This document shows positions 49,810-58,579 of a stretch of DNA of 64,000 nt, in pieces. Position 1 is the first letter of the stretch. Every line of letters starts with the position of its first letter. The DNA lies in NCBI GenBank assembly GCA_902477755.1, contig CABSIK010000002.1, positions 262,805-326,804 on the forward strand, read 5' to 3'. The DNA comes from an uncultured Clostridia bacterium (GTDB taxonomy: Bacteria; Bacillota; Clostridia; Lachnospirales; Anaerotignaceae). The position numbers were made by a program, and so were the translations under genes. The notes under the pieces are model-generated. The model searched no databases, was not told where the DNA came from, and saw nothing but the letters and a program-made list of their open reading frames with translations.

Positions 49810-51198
49810 ATGGCATTGAAAACATTGGTACTGCGTTCCAAGTTGGACGCCAGAAAAAAAGAGCTGGAACAGCTCCGGCAGAAAGATGCGGAATTTTCCA
49901 CACGGGAAAAGGAACTGGAAACTGCCATTGAGGAAATGACGGAAGAAACATCGGAAGAAGACCGTAAGGCGGTAGAGGATGCGGCGGAAGCGTTCCAGCA
50001 GGAAAAGGATGAACACGAAACCCAGAAAGGGGAGCTGGAGGCAGAAGTGGAGCGGCTGGAACAGGAAATTGCCGCAGAAGAACAGCGTGCCGCTGCTGCC
50101 ACAAAGAAGGAAAATCCAAACGAACAGAGAGGAGCAGAAACGAAGATGGAACAGAGAAAATTTTTTCATTTGAACATGGAGGAAAGAACTGTTTTCTTCG
50201 CCCGTGAAGATGTGCAGTCTTTCCTGACCAGGGTCCGTAATTTTGCGGGACAGCAGAGAAGTGTTTCAGGGGCGGAACTGACCATTCCCGATGTGATGCT
50301 GGGGCTGATCCGGGAAAATCTGGTGCAGTTTTCCAAGCTGTACGGAAAAGTCTATGTAAGACCTGTCAGCGGCACTGCACGTCAGAATATCATGGGCACC
50401 ATTCCCGAAGCCGTTTGGACGGAAATGTGCGGCAAAGTAAATGAACTGACATTCCTGTTCAATCAGGTGGAAACAGATGGATATAAAGTCAGCGGGTATG
50501 TTCCTGTCTGCAATGCCACTTTGGAAGATAGTGACATCGCCCTTGCCACAGAACTGCTTTCCGGTATTGGTAAAGCCATTGGTCTTGCGCTGGATAAGGC
50601 GATCCTTTACGGGAAAGGCGTAAAAATGCCTTTGGGTATTTATACCAGACTGGCACAGACAGAAAAGCCGGAAAATTATTCCGATAAGGCAAGAGAATGG
50701 GAAGATCTGCATACCAGCAACATGGTGACCATTGCCACAGCAAACAGCACCGGCACCAAACTGTTCCAGGAGATCATCAAAGCCGGTGGTAAAGCGAAAG
50801 GAGAATACAGCAGCGGTGATAAATTCTGGGCAATGAACGAAACCACACACACCTCTTTGCTGGCGGAATCCCTTTCCTTTAATGCGGCAGGCGCCATTAC
50901 CGCAGGGATGAACAATACCATGCCTGTCATTGGCGGCGAGATCGTGGATCTGAATTTTATGCCGGATAATGTTATCATTGGCGGCTATGGGGATTTGTAT
51001 CTGCTGGCGGAGCGGGCAGGGGTGAAGCTGGAACAGTCTGAACATGTACTGTTTCTGGAAGATCAGACCGTGTTCAAAGGGACTGCCAGATACGATGGCA
51101 TGCCGGTGATCGCAGAGGGATTTGTGGCAATCGGCATCAACAATACAGCGCCTTCCGATAATGGCGTTACATTTGCCGCAGATACCGCAAACCCTTAA
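49810..51198 (+). CDS. Major capsid protein, HK97 family (0-frame form)
   Basis: The 462-residue protein has a charged coiled-coil scaffold (delta) domain (about 1-115), then the HK97 fold from about 125 (NMEERTVFFAREDVQSF, VRPVSGTARQNIMGTIP, AKGEYSSGDKFWAMNE, FVAIGINNTA). The scaffold should be cut off by the protease. The last codons AAC CCT TAA with the preceding A form A_AAC_CCT directly before the stop. The -1 frame beyond continues in the next feature. The MCP is probably made in two forms. Confidence 0.95.
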   Translation: MALKTLVLRSKLDARKKELEQLRQKDAEFSTREKELETAIEEMTEETSEEDRKAVEDAAEAFQQEKDEHETQKGELEAEVERLEQEIAAEEQRAAAATKKENPNEQRGAETKMEQRKFFHLNMEERTVFFAREDVQSFLTRVRNFAGQQRSVSGAELTIPDVMLGLIRENLVQFSKLYGKVYVRPVSGTARQNIMGTIPEAVWTEMCGKVNELTFLFNQVETDGYKVSGYVPVCNATLEDSDIALATELLSGIGKAIGLALDKAILYGKGVKMPLGIYTRLAQTEKPENYSDKAREWEDLHTSNMVTIATANSTGTKLFQEIIKAGGKAKGEYSSGDKFWAMNETTHTSLLAESLSFNAAGAITAGMNNTMPVIGGEIVDLNFMPDNVIIGGYGDLYLLAERAGVKLEQSEHVLFLEDQTVFKGTARYDGMPVIAEGFVAIGINNTAPSDNGVTFAADTANP

Positions 51199-51479
51199 CA
51201 GCGAGCCTTTCTGCGCTCAAGATTGGCTCATTGGCTTTGATGCCGTCTTTCCAGCCGGATGTGCTGGAATATACGGCAGAAACGAGCGACGCGACGAATA
51301 CCATCACAGCCACACCTTTGCGTAAAGGGGCTGCGGTGGAGATCAGCCACGGCGAGAAAACAGTGGCAAATGGTACAGACGCAACCTGGGAAGAAGGGGA
51401 AAACACCCTGACCATTACGGTGCGTTACGGCAATAGCACAAGGGTTTATACGGTAGTCGTGACATATACCGCTGCCTGA
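51189..51479 (+). CDS. Cadherin-like/Ig-like capsid extension reached by -1 frameshift
   Basis: The slippery heptamer AAACCCT lies at 51189-51195 in the frame A_AAC_CCT, one base before TAA. After a -1 slip, translation continues at TTA (51195) through LTASLSALKIGSLALMPSFQ, then PDVLEYTAETSDATNTITA, to a stop at 51477-51479. These 94 residues match the cadherin-like beta-sandwich (PF12733) pattern. The fusion would be 556 residues. A 5-bp stem, GAGCC (51203-51207) / GGCTC (51225-51229), starts seven bases after the heptamer. The only start codon in this frame is TTG 51231, without a ribosome site. Confidence 0.8.
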   Translation, partial: KPLTASLSALKIGSLALMPSFQPDVLEYTAETSDATNTITATPLRKGAAVEISHGEKTVANGTDATWEEGENTLTITVRYGNSTRVYTVVVTYTAA

Positions 51480-51493
51480 AAGGGGGAATGGCA

Positions 51494-51772
51494 ATGACCA
51501 CAGAGGAACGGCTGCTGCTGTTAAAAAAAGATTTGCAGTTGCTTACCACTGCCAATGATGATTATTTGCGTTGGCTGCTGGAAGCGGCGGCATCCGCCAT
51601 CCAGCGGGAAGGCATCAAGCTGGTGGAGGGGAATCTGGAATGTGATATGGTGCAGATCCATTACGCCGCCTATTTGTTTCGCAAACGTGGCGGAACAGAT
51701 ACGGCGATGCCACGCTTTTTGCGGTATGAGCTGAACAACCTGCTTTTTTCCCAGAAAGGCGGTGCTTTATGA
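51494..51772 (+). CDS. Head-tail connector protein (adaptor)
   Basis: The 92-residue helical protein starts MTTEERLLLLKKDLQLLTTA and has DDYLRWLLEAAASAIQREG, typical of gp6-like head-tail connectors (Phage_connect_1). It follows the capsid gene and overlaps the next ATG. ATG 51494 is chosen over 51488 because GGGGGA lies eight bases upstream. Confidence 0.8.
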   Translation: MTTEERLLLLKKDLQLLTTANDDYLRWLLEAAASAIQREGIKLVEGNLECDMVQIHYAAYLFRKRGGTDTAMPRFLRYELNNLLFSQKGGAL

Positions 51773-52110
51773 CATTTGATGATGGCATTTTGGAAGTTTA
51801 TCGCATGGAAAATACGGCGCTGCCGGGTGCCATGCCAAAGGAAACGCCGGTCTTACAGGATCGGCATTATTTTGGATATGACACCTTGGGATTCCAGCGG
51901 TATTATACGGCATTACAGGCGAAACAACAGGCGGAAGCTGTGGTCAATGTCCCTTTGTGGCAGGATATCCGTGTGACAGATCTGGTGAAGCTGGACGATG
52001 GCAGAGGGTTCCGTGTGCTCCTTGCCCAGAAAACAAAAGACGAAAATGGACTGCAAATCACAAAATTGACGTTGGAAAGATGGGAGGAAGGCGATGTACC
52101 CGGAAGATAA
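51769..52110 (+). CDS. Head closure / head-tail joining protein
   Basis: The 113-residue protein (MTFDDGILEVYRMENTALPG, with VTDLVKLDDGRGFRVLLAQ) fits the beta-barrel stopper family that closes the connector. The ATG overlaps the upstream stop (ATGA). Assignment is mostly positional. Confidence 0.65.
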   Translation: MTFDDGILEVYRMENTALPGAMPKETPVLQDRHYFGYDTLGFQRYYTALQAKQQAEAVVNVPLWQDIRVTDLVKLDDGRGFRVLLAQKTKDENGLQITKLTLERWEEGDVPGR

Positions 52111-52417
52111 AATCAAAGAAGCATTGCTGCGGGTGGATGTGGAGGTATTTCGCTATTACGCCCTCCATCCGTCAGATAGATATGTGGTATGGGCAGAAGA
52201 CGGCGAAGGGGCAGAACTTGCGGCAGACAATCGGAAGATCGGACAAGTCCTTACCGGCACCATTGATTTTTTCACAAAAACAGAGCAGGATCCTGCAAGG
52301 GAAGAAATCCAAAGGGCTTTAGGAGATGCGGAAATCTCCTATTCCCTTAACTCCGTACAGTACGAGGAAGAAACGGGATATATCCATTATGAATGGCGGT
52401 GGGAGGTGGCAGGCTGA
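52094..52417 (+). CDS. Tail-head junction protein, hypothetical
   Basis: The 107-residue protein (MYPEDKIKEALLRVDVEVFR, SLNSVQYEEETGYIHYEWRW) occupies the slot of tail completion proteins between stopper and HK97 gp10-like protein. Its start overlaps the upstream gene by 17 bases, its stop overlaps the next ATG. No family is recognised with certainty. Confidence 0.6.
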   Translation: MYPEDKIKEALLRVDVEVFRYYALHPSDRYVVWAEDGEGAELAADNRKIGQVLTGTIDFFTKTEQDPAREEIQRALGDAEISYSLNSVQYEEETGYIHYEWRWEVAG

Positions 52418-52890
52418 TGGCAAAGATTGCCTTTACGGGACTGGAAAGTTATCTGAAACAACTGGAAAAGCTGGAACAAAATACCACGGACATCGCAAAG
52501 CAAGCGGTGTATGAAGGCGCCAAAGTGACTGCCGATGCCATCCGTTCCGGCATTGAAGGTCTGCGAACGGATGGACCATCCGCTTATGAAACGAAAAGAC
52601 GGGAAACCCAGAAAAAAGGGCTGCAGGAAAGCTTCGGGCTTTCGCCCATGGAAAACGATCAGGGCTTTTTGCATGTGCGGGCAGGTTTTGATGGATACAA
52701 CAGCATTCAGACAAAGAAATATCCCCAGGGACAGCCAAATGCCATGATTGCACGTGTGTTTAACAGCGGGACTTCATTCAGCAGCAAACAACCTTTTTTC
52801 GACCGTTCCGTTCGCAGCAGCAAAGGTGCGGCAGAGAAAAAGATGAAAGAAGTATTTGAAACAGAAATCAAAAAAATTGTGAAGGAGTGA
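52417..52890 (+). CDS. HK97 gp10-like tail completion protein
   Basis: The 157-residue protein begins MAKIAFTGLESYLKQLEKLE, has GAKVTADAIRSGI, then QPNAMIARVFNSGTSF and ends in a basic helix, as in the HK97 gp10/tail terminator-proximal family. The ATG overlaps the preceding TGA. Confidence 0.8.
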   Translation: MAKIAFTGLESYLKQLEKLEQNTTDIAKQAVYEGAKVTADAIRSGIEGLRTDGPSAYETKRRETQKKGLQESFGLSPMENDQGFLHVRAGFDGYNSIQTKKYPQGQPNAMIARVFNSGTSFSSKQPFFDRSVRSSKGAAEKKMKEVFETEIKKIVKE

Positions 52891-52895
52891 TATAG

Positions 52896-53498
52896 ATGGC
52901 AAAGATTGGTTTGAGCAAACCTTATTGTGCAAAGTACAGCAACACAGGAAGCACAGTCACCTATTCAGAAGGGGCATTGATCGGCAAAGCCGTGGAATTG
53001 TCCATCGAACTGGAAGAAGGCGATGACAATATCCTGTATGCCGATAACGGTCCGGCGGAAAGCGCCAATACCTTCAGCGGAGGCAGTCTGACATTGACAA
53101 CGGACGATCTGCTGCCTGATGTGATGATGGAGGTGCTGGGCGTTACGGAAGAAACCATTACCAACGAGGATATCCAGACAGAAACACCCAAATGGTATAA
53201 CTGGGATGATGACCAGAATACGCCTTATCTGGGCTTTGGTGCCATTGTGAAAGTGCAGAACAACAATGTGATTGGGTATCAGGCGGTAATTTTGCCTAAA
53301 ATCAAGCTGAACAATCCCAGCGATACCTTTACCACACAGGGAGAAACCATTGAATTTGGTACACCGGAAATTTCCGGCACCATTTTGCGCAGTGATGGGG
53401 AGAAACACACATGGAAAAAGGTATCCAGTGTCATGAACAGCGAGGCGGACGCAGAAGCGGCAATCAAACAGTTCCTGTCCATTGTGGGGGAGCCGTAA
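52896..53498 (+). CDS. Major tail tube protein (phi13 family)
   Basis: The 200-residue protein starts MAKIGLSKPYCAKYSNTGST and contains LSIELEEGDDNILYADNGPA, LTTDDLLPDVMMEVLGV and FGTPEISGTILRSDGEKHTWKK, the pattern of siphovirus tail tube proteins (TP901-1/phi13). After its stop an open -1 frame (53489-53557) encodes AVSPAADTGENEAAGLEDWAE behind a GGGGG run; this may be a short frameshift extension. AAGGAGTGATATAG precedes the ATG. Confidence 0.85.
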   Translation: MAKIGLSKPYCAKYSNTGSTVTYSEGALIGKAVELSIELEEGDDNILYADNGPAESANTFSGGSLTLTTDDLLPDVMMEVLGVTEETITNEDIQTETPKWYNWDDDQNTPYLGFGAIVKVQNNNVIGYQAVILPKIKLNNPSDTFTTQGETIEFGTPEISGTILRSDGEKHTWKKVSSVMNSEADAEAAIKQFLSIVGEP

Positions 53499-53569
53499 GC
53501 CCGGCAGCGGATACGGGCGAAAATGAAGCCGCAGGGTTGGAAGATTGGGCAGAATAAAGGAGGAATACC

Positions 53570-53995
53570 ATGAAAACAGGTATGATGGAGGTTGCGGGAA
53601 CGAAGTACCCTTTAAGTTTCAGCGCAAGGGTGATCGTGGAGTGTAATAAAAGATATGGTTCTATCGACAATATTGGCAGTGCGCTGGAAAGCGAAGCTGG
53701 AGATATTGGAAAGGTTTTGACAGAGTGCTTCTGGCTGCTGTCGGAAATGAGCAGAGCTGGCAGCGCTTACCAGAAACTGATGGGAAATGACGCACCGGAA
53801 CCGCTGACAGAAGATTTTCTTCTGGATGCCGTTGGGGTGGATGATATCGCAGAACTGAAATTCAATATTTTTGCGACCATTACCGGAAACATGAAACGGG
53901 AAGTGGAAACGGAAGAAGATAAAGAAGCAGAAAAAGACCCAAAGCCCAGGAGCAGAAAAACGAAAGTATCCGATGGTACATCTGGTACGGTTTAA
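53570..53995 (+). CDS. Tail assembly chaperone, gpG-like
   Basis: The 141-residue acidic protein (MKTGMMEVAGTKYPLSFSAR, FLLDAVGVDDIAELKFNIF) matches phage tail assembly chaperone families placed between tail tube and tape measure. A charged C-terminus (ETEEDKEAEKDPKPRSRKTK) leads into a -1 frame that encodes the chaperone extension. AAAGGAGG precedes the ATG. Confidence 0.85.
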   Translation: MKTGMMEVAGTKYPLSFSARVIVECNKRYGSIDNIGSALESEAGDIGKVLTECFWLLSEMSRAGSAYQKLMGNDAPEPLTEDFLLDAVGVDDIAELKFNIFATITGNMKREVETEEDKEAEKDPKPRSRKTKVSDGTSGTV

Positions 53996-54156
53996 GGATC
54001 GGCATTCCATATAGATTGGTTTGGCAGATGCCCTTTGGGGAACTGTGCGACCTGATCGCCATTGAGCAGATCAAGAAAGAAGGGGCAAAGCTGAAGCACA
54101 TCAAAACGGAGGAAGAAGAACGGGAAGAATTTTTTGAAATATTGAAGTTGGAGTAA
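53956..54156 (+). CDS. Tail assembly chaperone extension (gpGT-type) by -1 frameshift
   Basis: In the -1 frame relative to the gpG-like gene, an open stretch from 53923 to 54156 encodes NESIRWYIWYGLRIGIPYRL and QMPFGELCDLIAIEQIKKEG, a typical T-domain. It has no start codon or ribosome site. The likely slip is at A-rich AGAAAAACG near 53954-53962 (AAA to AAA); the heptamer is not canonical, so the site is uncertain. Confidence 0.75.
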   Translation, partial: KNESIRWYIWYGLRIGIPYRLVWQMPFGELCDLIAIEQIKKEGAKLKHIKTEEEEREEFFEILKLE

Positions 54157-54206
54157 GCGTCTGTATTTACAGGCGCTTTTTTCTTTCCGGAAGGGGGTGA
54201 GATGAA

Positions 54207-57200
54207 ATGGCAACAGACATTGGTGCAAGAATCGGCATCGATGGTGAGAAATCCTTTCGGGACAGTTTGAGCGCTGTCAATGCCCAGTTGAAAAATCTGG
54301 GTTCCGAAATGAAAGCGGTGGTTTCCTCTTTCACAGGCATGGAGGACAGTGAGGAATCTTTGACCGCCCAAGGAAAAGTGCTGGAACGGTCTATCCAAGC
54401 TAGTGCGGATAAAATTTCCCTTTTGACTGGACAATCCGAACGTGCAAAAGCAAAACTGGACCAACTGGCAAGGGAACTGGATGACGCCACCAGAAGTTTC
54501 GGCACCAATTCCACAGAAGCCATCCGGGCACAAAATGCTTATAACAAACAGGTGCGTGTGGTAAATAATCTGGAATCCCAGATCAACAGCGCCACAGCCG
54601 ATATGAACAAAATGAAGCGGCAGATGGATAGTCTGGGGAAATCAGCGGATGATTTATCCGACGATCTGAAGGATGCGGGGAGAGAAGCGGAGGCTGTCGG
54701 AAGTTCCTTCAAAGACGCTTTTGCCGGCGGTGTCATTGCTGGAGCCGTCCAGTCGTTGGTAAGCGGTATTGCATCTTTGGTGGAAAGCACCAAGGAATAC
54801 AATAAGATCATGGGGACGCTGGACGTTTCCAGCCAGAAGGCGGGATATTCCGCAGAGCAGACTCAACAGACCTATACACAGCTTTATGGCGTATTGGGGG
54901 ATAACCAATCGGCAGCAACGGCAGCGGCAAATCTGCAGGCGTTGAAATTATCTCAGGAACAGCTGATACAAATGACAGATGGTGCAATCGGCGCATGGGC
55001 AACCTACGGGGACTCTATTCCCATTGACGGCTTGGCGGAATCCATCAATGAAACGGTCAAAGCAGGAACGGTAACAGGTTCTTTTGCGGATGTGTTGAAC
55101 TGGGCAGGTACCAATGAGGATGATTTCAATAAAAAACTGGAAGCCACAAAGACAGAAAGTGAACGGGCAAATTTGGTGCTGAAGGAATTGTCCGATCAGG
55201 GACTGATGCAGGCGGCAGAAGCTTGGCGGGTAAACAATGCAGAACTGGAAGCGGCAAACCGTGCCAGTGCAGATTTGGAAAGCATCATGGGACAGTTTGG
55301 CACAATGCTGATGCCGGCGGTTACATCTGTAAAAACCATGGCAAATACATTGCTCGAAGATTTGCTTTCTGTAACAGATGCCTTCAAAACAGGCGGCATG
55401 GAAGGTGGTTTTTCTCAAATTTCTACCATTGGTACACAAATTTCTGCGCAGTTGCAAGAAGCGGTTCCACAGGTGCTGACATCACTTGGCGGACTGTTTA
55501 CGCAGATGAAAAGTTATCTGGCAGAACATCTGCCCATGATGATACAAAGCGGTTTGCAGTCCTTGGTGGGATTTACGGAAGGGCTGCGCAGTGGAGTTGG
55601 AACGCTGGTGGATGCGGGGCTGTCTTTACTGCAGACATTGGCAGACGGCATCATTCAAAACCTGCCGACGCTGATTGAAACCATCCCCCAGATCGTCATC
55701 AATATTGCGGGCATCATCAATGATAATGCACCAAAACTCGTTGTGGCAGCACTGACGCTGATCAAAAATCTTGCCATTGGATTGGTAAAAGCCATTCCCA
55801 CATTGGTGGCAAATATCCCACAGATTATACAGGCAATCGTCAGCGCCTTTTTGGCGTTCAACTGGTTGTCATTGGGTAAAAGTCTAATCACTGCACTGGG
55901 AAATGGTATCAAGTCTATGGGACCAGCAGTAAAAACAACGGTCAGCAATATTTTTAATTCCATCAAAACGACCCTTTCCAATATTCCGGCTGCGCTGAAA
56001 ACCGTTGGTTCCAATGGCATTTCTTCTCTTGGTACAGGGATGCGGTCTATGGTGGAAACGGCTGTGGGAGTTGTTCGTTCTGTTGGGACAAGCATTCTCA
56101 ACATCCTCAAAACACTGCCGGCGAAAATGCTTGAGATTGGAAAAAATATCCTTGAGGGTCTGAAAAATGGTATCAAATCCAAGATTGGAGAAATTGGAGC
56201 GGCGGCATCCGAGGTAGTTGATACTGTCAAAAACATTTTCACTGGGAAAAGCGGTTTTGATACACATTCCCCTTCCAAATGGTCAGAGGATGTGGGAGAG
56301 AATGTTGACATCGGTCTGGCAAATGGTCTGAAGGGGAAGGCGGATGTCCCCATCTCTGCAATGGAAGATTTGACAGACGGTGTGCTATATGCGGCAAGTG
56401 AAATGGATGGAGCAGTTACAGTAGCAAAGAAAACCGCCCGCAAAGTAGGAGATGTGCTACAAGCCGAAATCAATAAGATCAATCAGAAGATCGAAGCGGA
56501 ACAGAAGAAAGCATCAGAGGAAGCGGCTGCGGAGGAATTGAAGCAGTATCAGGATAACCTGAGTAAGAAATATCAGGAACTGAGTAAAGCCGAAGGGGAG
56601 AACGTCCAGAAAATCCGAGAGGAAATTTCCGAACTGGAAGCGGAGTGGAACAAAAAGCAGGTGGAAGCAGCCAGAATCACCGCTCAGGAAGCTAATGAAG
56701 CCCGTTTGCAGGAATTGCAGACATTCCAGCAGGAATACGAGTTCGCTCTGGATGCCATCGAAAGCAAACAGGAAAGTTTGCAGGATCAGCTGTCTGATTA
56801 TGGAGAATTGTTCCAGCGCATTGACATCAAAGACGAAGAAGGCAATGTAATTGGTGAAAAATTTCAGCTGGGAGATTTGCAGAAGGAAATCGACCAGATC
56901 CAGAAATATGGGGATGCTCTGGACAAGCTACAGGAAAGAGGACTTTCAGATGGGCTGTTATCGGAAATCACCAATATGGGCATGGAAGATGCCATGGATT
57001 ACATGAACAAGCTGATTTCCATGTCTGATGGTGCCTTTGATGATTATGTGCAGTTGTTTGCAGAAAAGCAGAAAGCAGCTCAGGAAGTAGCAGCAAAAGT
57101 ATATCAGTCTGAGTTTTCTTCTTTGGAGCAGAACTATTTTCAGAAATTGCCCCAGAGTATTGCAGATATGCAGGGACAGCTTTTTGCGGCAGGTACGCAG

Positions 57201-57866
57201 GCTGCTGGACAATTTGTGGCTGGTATGGAATCCCAGGGGACACAGATGGGAACTACGTTGGAACAGGCTGTGGGCAATGCTGTTTCTGGAAGTCAGGAAA
57301 CAACAGCCGTTCAGACATTCCAAAGTGTAACTGCCGGAATGACGGAACAGGAACCCATCCTGACGGAATATCTGACGGCATTAAAAGATCGTTTGATCTC
57401 GTTGATACAGGGATTCCAGCAGGAATTCCAGAATGTAGGTTTGATGCTCATGGAAGGTGTCGCAAAAGGCGTCAGAGATGGGCAGAGCGGCGTAGTCAAT
57501 GCCATTGCGGAAGTGCTGGCAGCAGCGGTACGAGCAGCCAGGGCGGCTATGGATATCAACAGCCCTTCCGGCGTATATGAAGAAATTGGCGGATATATGG
57601 CGGAGGGTGTCGGCGTCGGCTGGATCAAGAAACTCAAAAAACTTTCCAGTATCATTACCGGCGGTATGCAGCAGGTTGTACCAAGCCCGGCAGGTGTTTC
57701 CAGTGGTGTGACACAGAATAATAACAGCCGCAGTTATGCTTACGGAGATATCAATATCTATGTGGACCGTATCGATAATGGAAACAGTAGAACGGTAGAA
57801 ACATTTGCCAGAGAACTGGAATTTTTCCGTAGACAGCAAAGCACCCGGAAAGGAGGAAAAGCATGA
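54207..57866 (+). CDS. Tape measure protein
   Basis: The 1219-residue protein sets tail length. It begins MATDIGARIGIDGEKSFRDS and has coiled coils (about 30-150 and 760-850), several hydrophobic stretches between about 440 and 560 and repeated LGGLFTQMKSYLAEHLPMMI-like amphipathic segments. At 0.15 nm per residue the tail would be about 180 nm (family rule, approximate). GGGGGTGAG precedes the ATG. Its end overlaps the distal tail gene. Confidence 0.93.
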   Translation: MATDIGARIGIDGEKSFRDSLSAVNAQLKNLGSEMKAVVSSFTGMEDSEESLTAQGKVLERSIQASADKISLLTGQSERAKAKLDQLARELDDATRSFGTNSTEAIRAQNAYNKQVRVVNNLESQINSATADMNKMKRQMDSLGKSADDLSDDLKDAGREAEAVGSSFKDAFAGGVIAGAVQSLVSGIASLVESTKEYNKIMGTLDVSSQKAGYSAEQTQQTYTQLYGVLGDNQSAATAAANLQALKLSQEQLIQMTDGAIGAWATYGDSIPIDGLAESINETVKAGTVTGSFADVLNWAGTNEDDFNKKLEATKTESERANLVLKELSDQGLMQAAEAWRVNNAELEAANRASADLESIMGQFGTMLMPAVTSVKTMANTLLEDLLSVTDAFKTGGMEGGFSQISTIGTQISAQLQEAVPQVLTSLGGLFTQMKSYLAEHLPMMIQSGLQSLVGFTEGLRSGVGTLVDAGLSLLQTLADGIIQNLPTLIETIPQIVINIAGIINDNAPKLVVAALTLIKNLAIGLVKAIPTLVANIPQIIQAIVSAFLAFNWLSLGKSLITALGNGIKSMGPAVKTTVSNIFNSIKTTLSNIPAALKTVGSNGISSLGTGMRSMVETAVGVVRSVGTSILNILKTLPAKMLEIGKNILEGLKNGIKSKIGEIGAAASEVVDTVKNIFTGKSGFDTHSPSKWSEDVGENVDIGLANGLKGKADVPISAMEDLTDGVLYAASEMDGAVTVAKKTARKVGDVLQAEINKINQKIEAEQKKASEEAAAEELKQYQDNLSKKYQELSKAEGENVQKIREEISELEAEWNKKQVEAARITAQEANEARLQELQTFQQEYEFALDAIESKQESLQDQLSDYGELFQRIDIKDEEGNVIGEKFQLGDLQKEIDQIQKYGDALDKLQERGLSDGLLSEITNMGMEDAMDYMNKLISMSDGAFDDYVQLFAEKQKAAQEVAAKVYQSEFSSLEQNYFQKLPQSIADMQGQLFAAGTQAAGQFVAGMESQGTQMGTTLEQAVGNAVSGSQETTAVQTFQSVTAGMTEQEPILTEYLTALKDRLISLIQGFQQEFQNVGLMLMEGVAKGVRDGQSGVVNAIAEVLAAAVRAARAAMDINSPSGVYEEIGGYMAEGVGVGWIKKLKKLSSIITGGMQQVVPSPAGVSSGVTQNNNSRSYAYGDINIYVDRIDNGNSRTVETFARELEFFRRQQSTRKGGKA

Positions 57867-58579
57867 GGTTTGAAACGCTGTATAAACCATATTTTATCTT
57901 CCGGGGAAAGAATAGTCTGGACATGGGGGTCATCGTTACCTCCATGCCTGATGTATGTAAACCCAAAAGACGGGTGAGCACACAAGAAATCCCTGGAAGG
58001 GATGGGGTTCTTCATGTGGATGAGGGAACCTATGAAAATTACAACAAAGTGGTGGAATGTGCCGTTGTGGAGCGTGCCAATCTGGATGGCATCTGTGCAT
58101 GGCTGGATGGAAGCGGCGAAGCCATTTTTTCCACAGAACCAGATAAGGTTTATCGTGTTCGAGTGGATAACCAGATCAGCATCGGGAAGATGCTCCAGTA
58201 TTTCCAGAAATTTCAGGTGACCTTTGATACCTATCCCTTCAAGTACAGCGTCAACGCAGCGGATGATTTTGTTGTGCTGACAAAGCCGTCTTTGCTGCGC
58301 AATCGTGGAACAGTGGCAGCGGAACCAAAAATCAAGATCTATGGAACAGGCAGCGTTGTGCTTGCTATCAATGGCAAGGAATATAGACTGGACGGGCTAC
58401 AGGAATCTGTGGTGCTGGAATCGGAAATGATGGAAGTGTTGGACGGGGCAGGGGTAACTTATACTCCGCCTGATCTGGATGATGATTTGTTTCCTAAATT
58501 GGAAGTTGGGAACAATGAAATCTCATGGACCGGAGATGTGGAAAAAATAGAAATTGAGCCAAGATGGAGGTGGTTGTAA
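57863..58579 (+). CDS. Distal tail protein (Dit)
   Basis: The 238-residue baseplate hub protein shows YFIFRGKNSLDMGVIVTSMP, RRVSTQEIPGRDGVLHVDEG and FQVTFDTYPFKYS, the N-terminal ring domain of Dit (Sipho_tail). It connects tape measure end and adhesion device. The ATG overlaps the tape measure stop. Confidence 0.88.
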   Translation: MRFETLYKPYFIFRGKNSLDMGVIVTSMPDVCKPKRRVSTQEIPGRDGVLHVDEGTYENYNKVVECAVVERANLDGICAWLDGSGEAIFSTEPDKVYRVRVDNQISIGKMLQYFQKFQVTFDTYPFKYSVNAADDFVVLTKPSLLRNRGTVAAEPKIKIYGTGSVVLAINGKEYRLDGLQESVVLESEMMEVLDGAGVTYTPPDLDDDLFPKLEVGNNEISWTGDVEKIEIEPRWRWL

